DNA of 64,000 bases from Rhynchopus euleeides (GCA_963210315.1 OY723242.1:1550001-1614000); one strand, 5' to 3'. Positions 1-12,810 are shown, numbered from the stretch's first letter. Numbers and translations are program-made. Notes: generated from the letters alone by a model not told the origin.

Positions 1-792
1 AACAGCTTGACACAGAGCGAAGGCCCCTTACCAGTGGGTCGCTCGAAATTTAAGAGGCAAACACCCCCCTCATGGGCATTCGTCGGACACATTCACTCGT
101 TAGCCCACTCGTCATCTCGATCGACGAGCGCGCCGTGTTATGTTTTCCCTTCAGTACCGCTTCCATCTCAGCAGACACTCCTCCCAGCTCTACCTCACGC
201 CCTTCATCTCAGAAACACAAAAATCAAGGAAAAATCAAACGAAGCCATTTTTTTTGATACCCTCTTGTCGCCTGCGGAACTGCCCTACACCCGCTGCAAG
301 CAACCCTTGCAGTTGGGTGCGGTGGGCAGGACAAGGATGATCCGCGAGCTTCGAGCTGTGCGTGTGTGTGAACAGCGCGGAGACAGTCTTCGAAATTTCT
401 CTGTGCAACCTCCACCCGGGCTGACGTGCGTGTGTGGGCAAAGCGGTGGGTCTGATGTGTCTATGCAACGCACAGGCCTGGGTCCGAAGAGCCTTGTCTT
501 CACCTCATCAGGTTTTTCTTCAACACCCCACCACCGCCATCCATTTGTGCGGTGGCACGCTCTACCTGTCTTGACCGATATTTTCAGACACCACACACTC
601 ACCCCCCCCCCCCCCCCGTATCTCGGCTGCTACGCCCAGGCACACCGAAGGCGCGTCCTGAGCGAAGCGAGTCTGGCTTCACTGTCTCTTACTCTTCTAC
701 ACTTCATGACCCAGCCGCCCCCCCTGGCCCTGGGCCATCGAGGGGGGTGGCATTCTCTCGGGTACCCTGGGGACTACGAATTTTCGCTCCTG
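1..792. other. Intergenic, no recognisable gene
   Basis: Open frames here (one runs from about position 7 to 810) are proline/serine-rich with no recognisable domain and cross a C homopolymer at 601-617. I see no supported gene. Confidence 0.5.
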
Positions 793-1483
793 CACGGTGG
801 GATCTTGTAAATTTTACATGTATAACTACAAGTATATACATGTATTATACATGTATAATACTTGCATGTCAACTATTATACATGTATAATACATGGATAT
901 GCCTGAAATATACATGTAAAATACATGTATATCAAGTAAAAATACAAGTATAATACTTGCATGTCAACTATTATACTTGTATTTTTACTTGATATACATG
1001 TATTTTACATGTATATTTCAGGCATTTACATGTATTTTACATGTATAATACTTGTCATGCAAGTATTATACATGTAAAATACTTGCATGACAAGTAAAAT
1101 ACATGTATAATACTTGCATGACAAGTAAAATACTTGCATGCAAGTAAAATACATGTATTTTACTTGCATGCAAGTATTTTACTTGTCATGCAAGTATTTT
1201 ACATGTATAATACTTGCATGACAAGTATTATACATGTAAAATACATGTAAATGCCTGAAATATACATGTAAAATACATGTATATCAAGTAAAAATACAAG
1301 TATAATAGTTGACATGCAAGTATTATACTTGTATTTTTACTTGATATACATGTATTTTACATGTATATTTCAGGCATATACATGTATTATACATGTATAA
1401 TAGTTGACATGCAAGTATTATACATGTATAATACATGTATATACTTGTAGTTATACATGTAAAATTTACAAGATCCCACCGTG
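793..1483. repeat. Long AT-rich palindrome (foldback element)
   Basis: The ends are exact inverted repeats (CACGGTGGGATCTTGTAAAT at 793; its complement ends at 1483). The arms stay complementary to a centre at about 1153/1154 (AAAATACATGTATTTT). The left arm (~361 bp) has roughly 31 bp more than the right (~330 bp). Both arms are made almost wholly of self-complementary words such as TACATGTA and TACTTGCATGCAAGTA, so smaller inverted repeats nest inside the large one. TG lies immediately outside both ends (791-792 and 1484-1485), which could be a 2-bp target duplication or chance. No protein is encoded. It looks like a foldback MITE-like element able to extrude a cruciform. Confidence 0.85.
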
Positions 1484-3020
1484 TGTATACCATCGCCCCC
1501 CCCCCCCCCCTCCTCCCTCCCCCCACTTCACCGGACACACATTGAAAGAGAGGGGCGTGGGGGTTTGGAATGGGTTCCTTATCCCTTCGCTGTTGACAAC
1601 ACCATGCTCCGCGGCTGTCTTTTCTCCCTCCCCCCGCATCTGGCCATCTCGCCCATCTAATGCCAAATACACAGCACTGCCGACGAAGTGGTGGCCCCTG
1701 TGTGTATTCAGGCCGCAGGGCTTTCAGTTCAGGGGGATCGGCCCTTCGATGCACAATTCGCGAAAAGGGGAGGTGATGTCGCCTGTACCTTCACGGTGCC
1801 GGGGTGGGCCATCCGAGGTCACGACCCAGCGTGACCTCGGATGGCCCCACCTGATGCAGACGAACGGCGCCACGCAGAATGATTGTGGATGTGCTGTGTG
1901 TGGTGCGATGCAGTGCACGATATGCCTTCCTATTGTTCCCTCCTCCATGCACCCCGCCCGAATGAAGAGCCTTCACATGCATGCTATGGTGTTCCTCGGC
2001 AAACCACATACTTGGAACGCGTCGTTCATCGGGGATAATACAATCTCCCATGCCGGCGTACACCATACCACCCTCTCGCCGGGGAATGCTACGTAGAACG
2101 TTCAAATTGTTCAAGTGGTGGTGGTGCAAGAGTCAATTGCACGACACCTGGCGACCGCAGGGCATGCGGATTTTGCAGCAGGTGGTGTCCCAGGTGTATT
2201 CTTGAGCACCACCTCATTTTTTTTGATGGCTTGACATTTGCGCCCCCTTCAGATGTCCCCCCCCCCCCATCCCCGCCTTCACGTCTTGCGTCTTTTGCCC
2301 TGAGGGTGAAAGGGTGATTGATTACCCCACCACCCAAAAGCAGAAGCTCAGCTTGTACACCCCCGCCCCGATCTCTTCCTCAAAACACTTGAGAGCTTGC
2401 AGTGAGTACGTGGCATGCCCCATACTCCTGCAAGAAATATTCACATGTGTGGTGTTCCGACCAGTCTATCGAGGTCATTTGGGATACGAATGAATTAAAG
2501 CCGCACTTTTCAAAGATTAGCCACAGCCACAGCACCGCCCCCCCCCCCCCCCCCCGCTCCCCGTGGACCCTGGAGGGTATCCTTGCGTCCCGCCACCGAG
2601 GAGCCAACGGTCAGCAAACCGGTGCATCATGTGGTGTAGGGTATGGAGTTTGTGTAGTGTTGTGTGTGGAGATCACATTGGGAACAAGGTGCACTCTTGG
2701 TGTGATCTGCACACCGCAACTATTCACTGATTCATGCGCATGTGGCGTGCGTCGTGTGGATGGCATGGCCCGCTTCTGTAGGTGTGTTCTTGCGATGGAT
2801 CGAACCCCCTACGACTGTATTTCTCCTTCTCCAACTGCGTTGCGTTGCGCTGCAGCGCAGCACTTTTTTCATAAATTCCGAACTCGTTCCATGTCGGTCA
2901 ACGAAATCCCACCTTATTCCGAAATTCTGAAATTTCCTCCCCCCCTCCCCCCCACCGCCCTCCCCTCTCCCCCCTCCTCTCTCCACCCCCCCCGAACACC
3001 AACACTCGCAAAAAGATAAA
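1484..3020. other. Intergenic; one strong hairpin
   Basis: No supported gene. It contains C tracts near 1496-1510 and 2259-2268 and a hairpin at about 1801-1850 whose ~20-bp arms read ATCCGAGGTCACG and CGTGACCTCGGAT around a short loop. A proline-rich open frame at 2402-3019 runs through C tracts and shows no domain. Confidence 0.45.
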
Positions 3021-4233
3021 TACAGTCTGGCTAATAATGAATGTTATGGGGGCCAAAATGTTATGAACCGGGACTTCTCAGAAATCGGGAATTTAATTAT
3101 TTTTACTGGGGGGGGGGGGGGGCAATTAATCGTGCATAGTCGAATAATCGTGCATAGTCAAATAATAGTGCCTTTTTGAAACGGGCATTTATAAAGTTTT
3201 TTCCGCTGAATAATCGTGGGGTGCACGATTATTCACTTTTGGCTATTTTCGGTCAGTTCTGGAAGAAAAATGAGCAAATTTTCCCGCAGAATATTCAAAA
3301 ACCCCGGTCTTCTGAATGTTGGGAGCCCGTGCGGATCGTGGTGGGGTCATTTCGACCATGGGGTGTCTGTCTTCACCCGTGACTGGTCGTCACCATTTTG
3401 GCTCATATTCGTCCACATGTCCGGACTTGTGTGCCTCCAGTTTCAACACGAAAATGAGCCCAGACGGTGACTGCCAGTAAGGGGTGAAGACAGACACCCC
3501 ATGGCCAAAATGACCCCACTACGATCCGCACAGATTCCAAATATGCAAACGGACGAGGTTCTTGCGATGTTTGTCCCCAGAACTGACCAGAAAACTTGCA
3601 AAAGTGAATAATCGTGCACCCCACGATTATTCCCCCCCGTCAACTTTTTGACTTTTTTTGGGCCCCTCAATTATACCCGCCCGTTCGCCAATTAATAGTG
3701 GAGTGCACGATTATTTGCCCCCCCCCAGTAACATTTTTATTTTTAACATTTTCAAAAATGTTATGGGCTTGGCGTTTTTTTGGTGGCTCGGTAGCGAAAA
3801 TTTTCGTGACATTTGCTCGATCCTGCGACCCACACACACCCACTAGCTCTCTGTGGGGCTTGGGTGCAGATTGGTGGCATCAGCGGGCTCTAGCGGAACC
3901 CCCCGCTTCTGGTACCGAGCGACCGATGACACTGCCCAAGATGATGAGGTGATCTGGAGGACAGTCAGAGCACTCGGCACACTTTCTTCAGGTGCCAGAT
4001 GGCTGCAGAGGGCCAGGAGAAGCTCGATGAGCTCGATCGGCAGGGGAGAACGGGTGCGAGGGTCGGGCTGACCCCCCTTGGGTGGGCCCCACCCCCCACG
4101 CGCCCGATCTAACTCCAATTAATTAAAACACCGAATTTAAATGTTATGGGAAAATGTTATGATTCCGAGGTCCCGGCGAATTGATTATCTTTATTTATTT
4201 TGCCTTGTAACAATCATTATTAGCCAGACTGTA
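3021..4233. mobile_element. TA-flanked TIR element (Tc1/mariner-like MITE), outer
   Basis: A perfect 20-bp inverted repeat bounds it: TACAGTCTGGCTAATAATGA at 3021-3040 and its complement at 4214-4233. The outermost TA on each side fits the TA target duplication of the Tc1/mariner superfamily, giving an element of 3023-4231. Subterminal copies of AATGTTATGG and its complement reinforce the symmetry. No transposase is visible, so it is non-autonomous. A second element (3106-3728) lies inside it. Confidence 0.8.
3104..3730. mobile_element. Nested TA-flanked foldback element
   Basis: It starts with CTGGGGGG and ends with CCCCCCAG, each next to TA (3104-3105 and 3729-3730). Subterminal GTGCACGATTATT-type words occur on both sides. 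An inner foldback runs 3207-3632: GAATAATCGTGGGGTGCACG and its complement, then GGGGTGTCTGTCTTCACCC at 3360-3379 against its complement at 3480-3500. Subterminal CCGCCCGTTCGCC is shared with the element at 20612-21365, so both belong to one superfamily. No coding capacity is seen. Confidence 0.75.
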
Positions 4234-4723
4234 CATTTTTAAAAAAACATCAATATTGGATGAACCGCCCCATTCGTGTTTTTGCCATTATACGGGCAAA
4301 TATATTGTGAAGCCAAAAAAAATGGGGTTTCGCCGTTTCTTTTGTTGAAAATACACCCCCACCCCCACCCCCACCCCCACCCCCACCCCCTCTCCCTCTC
4401 CCTCTCCATCCCCTCTTCGCTCCCCCTCACCTCGCTGCCCCCTTTCCAACCCTTTCCCCCCCTATCCCATTCGTGCAAACAAAAGAACGCAAAAAAAAAA
4501 GTTTGAAGAATTCCGCAGTCTCCGTGAAAGGTGGTGGTTAGGTCATTTGCTCTCTCAGTTTGTGCCAAAAGCCTGCCAGCTATTTTGCCACCCGGTTCCA
4601 TTGTGACGGAGGTGGGAGTGGGTGAGGGCGGGTGCGTGGGTCGGTGTCCCGCTTCAGAGCAAACGGGGCTCCGCCCTCTTGATTCGTCCTCTGCTTCAAG
4701 ACGGATTTTCCGTTTTGTTAGTT

Positions 4724-4927
4724 CGGCGTAGCCAACTTGGGGAAACTTTCTGTGCCTTTTAGCTGGTATCGTGCGACCCCACTCACACCACTTCATCATA
4801 CCGGGGAGTAGTGTACACAAAGAGTGGGGATCTGCGTTCCAACAAAAAACAACTTTCGGCAGTGTTTGGTTTTGTTGTCTCGTTTTGATGTCACTTGAAG
4901 ATACAGCGGGGGCACAGATAGTTTTGT
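4724..4927 (+). repeat. ~200-bp dispersed repeat, copy 1
   Basis: Nearly identical to 48834-49035: only a few substitutions and single-base length changes in A or T runs. Shared landmarks are GGCGTAGCCAAC, TAGCTGGTATCGTGCGACCC and GATACAGCGGGGGCACAGAT. Sequence outside these limits differs. It has no coding capacity and the family is unknown. Confidence 0.8.
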
Positions 4928-5337
4928 TGTTGCGTCGACGCTTCTCCACAAAAAAAAAACAAATGCCGAGAATGGCGATCGGGGCACCCTCCCTCCCCTA
5001 TCTACCTGACTTACACACCGCTGAAGTAAGCAAGCAACGTGATGGTCAGCATGACGGCTTCCATGCATTTGCATGTAATATGACATGCCTTGTCCGGAAG
5101 AATTACAGCGCCATGTATTCTTTACCCCCCCCCCCCCTCCCCCCTGAACGGTGGATCGTAGTTACACTGCAGCTCTTGGTCAACAACCCAGCCAGATGAG
5201 TCCAAAGGCTGCCATGTTGCGTTGGTAAGCTGGGCTTCCCCCCTCCTTCCGGCACAGCACCGCCAGGGGATCGCTCTCTTCCTGCTGCCACCCACACACA
5301 CCCCACCGCCCCCCCCCCCCCCATTCCCTTCACCTTC

Positions 5338-5408
5338 GGACACAACCTGCACAGCGAGTGAAGGGAGATCACCCTTGATCTTCCTTCTACTTCTATGTCA
5401 ATACCCCA
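5338..5408 (+). repeat. Dispersed module A (ACAACCTGCATAACGAG family)
   Basis: A ~70-bp module whose core reads ACAACCTGCAtAaCGAGTGA followed by AGGGTGATC, then a pyrimidine-rich stretch (CTTCCTTCTACTTC) ending in a C tract. Further copies lie at 25273, 25513, 44484 and 59979, with reverse copies at 35217 and 35456. Confidence 0.7.
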
Positions 5409-5654
5409 CCCCACCTTTCGGTGGGAGTGTCCACAGGTTCTGCTCTGCGGCGTACTGCGATGGGAGGCGACTTGCCTCTTGGTCCTGCTCTTGCTCTTGT
5501 CTCACCAGGAAGGGCCTTGACTCTGAGTCAGGCCGTGTATGTGTGTGTGCGTGGGACATTTTCTGTTCTGTTGGGACACACCCATTTTAGTTTAGGCAAG
5601 GGGATGGAATGGCAAGGGGGTGGGGGTGGGGGTGGGGGTGGGGCGTGTTCATGG

Positions 5655-5748
5655 ATGCCTCCGCTCTGTGCCAAAGTGTGTCAGGGTTGCCGCCTATGTT
5701 GTGAGGCGGCTCACTGTTCTGCACTTCAGAGCGAATGCCCCCTGCAGA
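5655..5748 (+). repeat. ~95-bp foldback repeat (GCTTCGCTC family), copy
   Basis: Diverged member of the family best seen at 23387-23482. It opens with CTCCGCTCTGTGCCA and closes with CTGCACTTCAGAGCGAATGCC. Confidence 0.6.
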
Positions 5749-5887
5749 GCTAAGGCCCCCTTGACATCCATGATGTGAATGTTGCATGGGACGCCTCCAC
5801 CTCGCAGCAACAGCTGCAGAGCGGAGTGTAATCTCACGCTTCGTTGTCAACACACCAACAGGATTGTTCAAGACTGGTTTGCTTGTT

Positions 5888-5984
5888 GGACTCCCCCGCT
5901 CTGTGCCAGAAAGTGTGCCAGGGTGCAACCTATATCGTCAGGCGGCACACTCTTCTGACACCTTTTCAGAGCGCAGCCACCCCC
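5888..5984 (+). repeat. ~95-bp foldback repeat (GCTTCGCTC family), copy
   Basis: Diverged member of the family best seen at 23387-23482. It opens with CCCGCTCTGTGCCAG and closes with TTTTCAGAGCGCAGCC. Confidence 0.55.
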
Positions 5985-6494
5985 ATATTTTTTTTGTCTT
6001 CTTCTTTGCCTCTTCTTTGTCTTCTGCCAAGCTGCACCCTGTTGCCCTGTCCTTGATTCCACGCCGCAGAGACGTACACGCTTCGACGGACACTCCTTCA
6101 ATGCACCCTGTCTTCTAGACAAACATCATCGGACACCGTTGCGAGGTGAACTTGTTTTGTGCGCCACGATATCACGCAACACGCACACTGCACACACGCA
6201 GGTTGTTGCTGTCCGGGGATGCACACGGGTTCTTTGCCTCAACAGCCACCTACGCAACAGGTTCGAAGCTCGCTCCACCTCTCAAGTCTTATGCTGTCAC
6301 TCTCTCTCTCTCTTAAATTATTGACCTCTCTCTCAAACACTCGAGAGCGTGCCGCCTGCGTGCTGCTCCACCGAAGCCCACGCCGACACAAGTGCAAACC
6401 CGATCACCTGACACGGGTCAAGTCCTCCTGAGTCTTCCCAGGACCGTGTCATGAAGTGGCAATCCGCAGGCAAAAACCGAATGGACCCTGTATT

Positions 6495-7229
<735 letters not shown>

Positions 7230-7593
7230 TTGGGGTAATACCGCCTTGGCGAATTCACAGCGTCTCCCAAAAACGAAGAACAACGCCCCAAAAATTCACA
7301 AAAATTCACAAAAACCGTATTTTTTGCGATTTTTTGTGAAATGGTTTCCAATTGTGCTATTTTTTGTCTTTTCAACGCGTCGTCGCGAAGATTGCGCCTC
7401 AGTATCAGCAGGCGCAATCTCCGGCTTCCAGTGTGTGTGTGTCCCCCCTCCTTTACAGCGCAACGAGGAGGAGAGCGAAACCGTGTGGTGTCACGTAGAG
7501 CAAGAGTAGGATAGCGGGCCCGGTTCCTCACGGTATGGTCCTTCGGGGCCAGGCTGCGATGCCAGCACGCTAACCCAAATTGCAATACTATTT

Positions 7594-8595
7594 TGGTGCC
7601 CCTGATTTACCCCTTTTTCACTACGCACAAACTACGCAATCTGGGGGGGGGGTCTCGCTTTTTGGTCCCCCCCCCAGTTTTTTTTGGTCCCCCTTTCTGT
7701 GTGGCTACTGAGACAGGACTGGAGGCACTGCGCTGACCGAGCAAAAAATTATTGCCAGAACTCACTATACACCGTACGAAAGAACGCACGACATGTGGGG
7801 CGGGACTCCAGAAACACCTGGGCAAGGTTGCCCCATGCCCAGAAACACCTGAGAAGGAAGTGAGTTCCAGGAGCCGCGTAGAACACCCTCGAGATTGTGA
7901 ATGATGATACGATCACAGCCTTCAGGGCGCTGCGAGGTGCCACCCTGAAGGTGGCCCTTGACATCAAGGAGAGCGTCGGCCGAGGGGTCGACGAAAAGCT
8001 GAAGAAGGCGCTACTGGCACTGGATCCCGCGGGGTATACGGAGGTCACCGCCACACAGGCAACCTCCGCTGACAACGTCCAGGAGACGTTATCCGAGGGG
8101 ATCACAACGGCACTAGAGATCTGTGTCACGGGATCCAGGCGCCCACTCTCCCTCGACGGTCTGGGGATTGTTGTTGGGTATGGTGTCGTTTCCTGCAGCT
8201 GCAAAAAAGCGTAGCAACTGTGCTTCCTTCTTCCTTAATGATGCGTTGACGCTTCCACCCGGAGGAGCTGAAGCAGGCACCGCTTAATGATGCGTTGATG
8301 CTTCCACCCGACGAGCTGAAGCAGGCACCGCGCCAAAGGGCACCCCCAAAGAGACCTGCAAAGACTGCGTCGAAACCCGCACCGAAGGCTGCCAGCGCTG
8401 CAGCACCTGAAGAACCTGCAGCACCTGCAGCACCTGAAGCGCCTGCACCCTCACTGACCCCGGAACAGCAAGAACTCCTTGAGTTTGGGGTCCCGGCATA
8501 GAGACAGAGAATGGCTGAGTAAATCAAAAAATGAGACCCCCCCCCCCCTTTTCACTACGCACAAACTACGCAATATGGGGTCGTCAGGGGCACCA
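7594..8595. mobile_element. Inner inverted-repeat segment of the 7.2-kb element
   Basis: TGGTGCCCCTGA at 7594-7605 is matched by its complement at 8584-8595. Just inside lie direct copies of CACTACGCACAAACTACGCAA at 7619 and 8551. It encloses an open stretch of 105 codons (7897-8214) and one of 68 codons (8295-8501). The latter is an Ala/Pro/Lys-rich tail-like sequence. This is either a nested insertion or internal structure of the outer element. Confidence 0.5.
7897..8501 (+). pseudogene. Unrecognised gene-like remnant in TIR element
   Basis: Two frames, 7897-8214 and 8295-8501, have a coding-like composition unlike the surrounding repeats. The first carries an amphipathic stretch with GRGVDEKLKKALLALDP. 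The second is Lys/Pro/Ala-rich and ends in LTPEQQELLEFG. They lie in different frames separated by about 80 bases that include a short duplication (GATGCGTTGA.GCTTCCACCCG at 8240 and 8289). I recognise no family. They could be exons of a captured host gene or a decayed element protein. Confidence 0.3.
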
Positions 8596-9629
8596 TTATT
8601 TTTTGTGATTTTTTGTGAAATGGTTCGCGATTGTGCGATTTTTTGTGAAATGGTTTGAGAGCGTGTGATTTTTTGCGAAGCCTGATATTTTTTGTGACGC
8701 TTTGCTATTTTTTGCGATTTTTTGTGAAATGGTTTGAGACCGAAGGGGGTCGGGTACCCCCCCTCTGTCCCCAGCACCAAGGGGGGTAGGGTAGGTCCCA
8801 GACACCCCAGGGCAAGGATTTGCCTTGCAGTTCGCCACTGCTTGCCGTTTCGTGGATCTCCACGACCTGTGCCGCGCACCTTCGTTAGAGCAGCGACCTC
8901 AGGGGTGGGAGATGGCGTGACCGTTGTGAGATCCAAGACGGACGCTGACACACACGGCCAATGTGCGTTGGTCCACTGCCGAGGAACCCTGAGGCAGCAC
9001 TTCCTGCAGTGGCTGCAGGGTGGCACGGCCCCGGGCCGTGTTTCCCCAGCTGGCGCAGCAATGCGTACCTTCAGGAGGAGTTGGGCATCACGTCTACCAC
9101 CCTTTTTCCATAAACCCAAACCACTGCATCCGCCATTAGTGCCCAAGTGCCAGCACCGCCCAAAACGCAAGAAGGCGCAGAAAGTCGCAAAAAGTCACAA
9201 AAAGTCGCAGAAGTCGCAAAAATTCACAAAAATTCACAAATTTTGCACCGCGAAATTTTGCTATTTTTTGTGAAATTTTGTGAAATGGTTTGAGATGGTG
9301 TGAATTCGACCAGGCGGTATTACCCCAAAAAATGTTAAAAAATGACCCTGCTATGTGGGGAAATGGGCGTCAATGGGACAGAACGGGTCTGCGCAGTAGC
9401 CTGGCTCTTGCAGTGCCTGGTATATTGTCGGCTCCAAACAAAAAAAAATGGCCCTGCTGTGCTCTCGAAGGTGTCGGGAGACTTGTCTTACCTTCACCTT
9501 TCGACGACCACCCCATCCCCCTTGCTTTCACACCGCGGCTGCATATTCAAATCTGTGCTTTACCTTTCTTCTGCTTCACAATACTTCCCTTCCCCCACCC
9601 CCACCCCCCCCCCCCCCCACCCCCTTCCC

Positions 9630-9722
9630 GGTGACTACAAAAAAAAGACAAATATTGCGAGAAGGTGCTGCGAGGCTCGCTTTATTTTTTTCGCCTTTCA
9701 CTCTCGACAATTAAACACCCCA
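9630..9722 (+). repeat. Dispersed module B (GTGACTACAA..CTCTCGACAATCAAA)
   Basis: A ~90-bp module starting GGTGACTACAAAAA, then ATTGCGAGAAGGTGCTG, a pyrimidine stretch, and ending CACTCTCGACAATTAAAC before C-rich DNA. Other copies are at 24953, 25623, 48489 and 59262, with reverse copies at 35097 and 35686. Confidence 0.7.
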
Positions 9723-12245
9723 TCCCCTCTCCCCACCCACCCACCCTTCGCAACCCCTCCTTGGACTACCTTTCTTTCCCTGCTTTGATATCTCTTTCAT
9801 TCATGTATTTTCTCTCCGGACTGGCGTGCACGGTGCACAAAAGTAACACTTCTCCCCCCCCGCCCCCACACCGCCCATCTTTTGGCTTTGGAGCGCTCTT
9901 GATAAAAAATCAGACAGATTTTTCTTCCCTTAATACCCTACCCACCCCTTCCCGCCAACCGCCCTGCCATCCAGGTGTACGGATCGAGAAAAGGAGGCAC
10001 GGTGAGTTTCTCGATGACTTTACTTCGTCTTCACCACTGCACCGCACCACCCTGTGCCTGGGCCATGACGCCCCCGTCTGACCCGCCTTTCCTTTGGGAA
10101 AGGGCAAGAAGGGGCGAGAGGGTGGAAGAGGGTGAGGGTGCCGCCAGCCGCCGCCCCAACGGCCCCTTCGCCATCGTTCATCATTATCCCCTACCCTTCA
10201 ACTGCTCTTCTCTGCAAGAGCTCGAGGGGAGAGCGTTTGATGGATCCCAAAAAAAACCGAAGTTTCTGACTTCACGGATTCTGAGCAGGTTTGAAGGAGG
10301 CCAAACAGGCAGAGTGCCCCCTCTTGCGTCTTTTTTCATCCCGGGTTTGGCGCGCTTACAAAAAGAGCGCCTTTATTATCCTTTTCAACAGTGCAACCGG
10401 GGGGGGGGGGGGTGGGGGGAGATGCCCTTCGCCCTGTGCCACACTGTGTTGTCAACCCTGTGCTACTTCACAGCCAAGTGTTGTGAGGCAGGTTCACATT
10501 TTCTCGCTTTTCTGCGTTTGCTGTGTTGGATTCGCGGACCTGCATCGTACAGAACGCCCACGAAAGACGACGCACGAGAACTGATACGTATCCAACTGAT
10601 ACCTATCCAAGTCGTTAACGAAGTCACACCACACGGGCGTGATCTGCCCCTTGCTTTTCTGCACTTTCGAGCGGAAGGCCGCAACAGGTATGGTGGGTGT
10701 GGTGGGTGGCCCCCTTCTTCTTTTCGAAAAAGGCTCTGGTCGAGCAGACCGCTCTCCAACCCTTGCATTCCTGAGTGTGCCACAGTATGATATCCGCTAC
10801 ACTGCCGAAAAAAAAAGAGTATTTTGGGGGCATTTCCTCCTATTTTGAGGTGAAAGTCGCCGGAAAAGACTTGCCGGAAAATTGCTAAATAACCAAGACC
10901 CCCTGAATGAGCAAACTGCTGGGTGGGGGGGGGGGGGGACAAGGAATGCGTGTCTACTCGCGCCCAAACACAGCCCTACCTTTTTTTTGCCTCCACGCAA
11001 CATGTCTGTCGGGTGAAGGGGGGGGGCCATCCCGAGTCTTCCTTTTCTTCTGATTTGCTGCCCCCACACCCACACCCACACCCACACCCACACCGTTCTT
11101 CTCTTCTCTTCTCTTAGAGTATGATGTGATGGTGTGCCCTGCTGTGCCGACGCAACGCCTGGCGCGAGGGACAATAGTCGGGAGACTCCCCCTGCTATCC
11201 CCCTAGATCAGCGTCACGTGGAGGGCCGACCCTCACCATGTGTTGTGCGCCACCAACCCCGGGGGTTCCGAAAGGCGATCTCATGATGACCCCTGCCGCC
11301 ACCCCCACTACCCCCCCGCCCTGATCCCAGATAAAAGAGCAAGCAAACACCACCCGCCCACCCACCCCCAAATCGGTTCGCTTTCACATCTCTGGCTCGC
11401 CCGTGATTGGTTTCTTGCGTTGGGTTCCCACACACCCCCATTTTGCTTGTGTGGATGGATTCCCTGAGTGAGTTTCGAAGTTTCGGAGCACAAGGTGGGT
11501 GAGCGAGCAAGTGAGTCCCTGACAAAAAAGTGGGACTTTCCCCTCCACATGTGGGAGGGGAGACGAGAGAAGCGGCCAAAAAAAAAAGAATCGTTCAAAT
11601 CGTTCAAGAAAAACACAACTCCTCAAAAAAATACCCCCCCCCCCCCGCACGGCCGTGCGGTAGCAACAATGAGATATCCTATCTACCCTCTCACCGTGAA
11701 GTATGTACCACCCCCTCTTCCTTTTCTTCTTTTTCTTCGTCTTCTTCTTCCCCAACCCAATCACCAAAAAAAAAAGATAAAGCAACCCGTCACCATGTAA
11801 ATGATCTGCGATACCTTCTCTTGTGTGACAATCGATCCCAAAAAAAAAACCCCTTCTTTCGTGATTCCCAGTATGCCTGCTCCCGTGTCTATAATATAGA
11901 TGGTCAACTGCGTGAGAGGCGCAGAGGCTCGAAGCGGATCACCGTGGCTGAGGTTAGGTTGTCCCGACACCGCAGATCTCCTGGTGTGAACCGAACGCGC
12001 TGTCCGCTTCATTGCCCTCTGCCAGAGAAGGAGGTGCAGCAGGGAGCGGGTGTGGGCACGGGAAGGATCCTATCTCGCCCACCGCGCCCCAGCATCTGAA
12101 GATGAATCCAGCCGGTCCTGGCACTGGCAAAAAATATATCAGAAAGGCAAAATGCACTTTCACTGCCCTGGCTGTCCCGTCCGTCAGGGATGTGTCTGTC
12201 GATGCCGATCACTCTTGAGTAAAACAAAAATACTCTCCCAAAACA

Positions 12246-12272
12246 CCCAAACCCAAACCCAAACCCAAACCC
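12246..12272. repeat. Short (CCCAAA)n array
   Basis: Four tandem CCCAAA units. A similar array lies at 19185-19210. The complement TTTGGG resembles G-rich telomere-type repeats, but the arrays are short and internal. Confidence 0.7.
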
Positions 12273-12757
12273 ACCCAAAATCAACCCCCCAACTGGAAAA
12301 ATAAAATACCGTAGAGTAACCCCAGGGCGTTCGCTCGGGGAGAAATAGGGGCCTATTTCGTTAAAAAAATAATTCTGGGAAAACCCTTCTCCCACCTCTC
12401 TCCCGGGCATTTCTCCCAAGGGGGAGAAATTAAATAAAAAAAGTTTCTCGGAAGTTTTTGCCTCAGGTGGGAAGGGGTTCTGAAGGAGAAGGGCAGCACC
12501 CTCTCGTACAAATTGATACCACCACGCTTCGACGGGGCGGAAATAACCCAAAGAAGCGAGATCTGAACCTGCTGGGGACCGTCGGAGCTATTGCCGGCAT
12601 CAGTATGGTCAAAGCCAGAGGAGGCCGAAGCCAAGAGCATAGTGGCCTGCCACAGGCACCAGGCCGATGTACCTCTTGAGCATGCTGTCTCAAGGTGCAC
12701 GTTGTCTGTATGTGGTGTTTGACTATGAAGCGGACTCGGGGACGAGGCTGACAAATG

Positions 12758-12810
12758 TTCACTACCGTGGCCTCCGGCGGCTGGGGGGCTCCGCCCCCCA
12801 GACCCCCCTG
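12758..12810 (+). repeat. GC-hairpin repeat, copy 1
   Basis: A conserved ~53-bp element reading TTCACTACCGTGGCCTCCGG, then a hairpin whose stem is GGGGGGC/GCCCCCC with loop TCC, then AGACCCCCCTG. Eight copies occur in the window. Confidence 0.85.

Larger units (their letters stand above)
7230..9328. mobile_element. 2.1-kb TIR element
   Basis: A ~27-bp inverted repeat with about two mismatches bounds it: TGGGGTAATACCGCCTTGGC begins at 7231, and the complement of TGGGGTAATACCGCCTGGTC ends at 9327. The A/T-rich flanks do not give an unambiguous target duplication. Inner flanks carry many direct and inverted copies of TTTTTTGTGAAATGGTTT (7330-7360, 8610-8740, 9255-9295). A second inverted-repeat segment (7594-8595) sits inside. 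Two short frames in the middle may be captured or decayed gene pieces. No transposase is recognised. Confidence 0.65.
9329..12757. other. Intergenic, low-complexity, no gene supported
   Basis: Contains a module B copy (9630-9722), a degraded foldback-repeat fragment at about 10422-10515, a CCCACA array at 11062-11092 and a CCCAAA array at 12246-12272. Frames such as 9975-10790 cross homopolymers and show no domain. Confidence 0.45.

Noticed and set aside
12758-12810. Rho-independent bacterial terminator
   Set aside because: The GC hairpin has no U-tract, is repeated eight times in both orientations and lies in a eukaryotic context.
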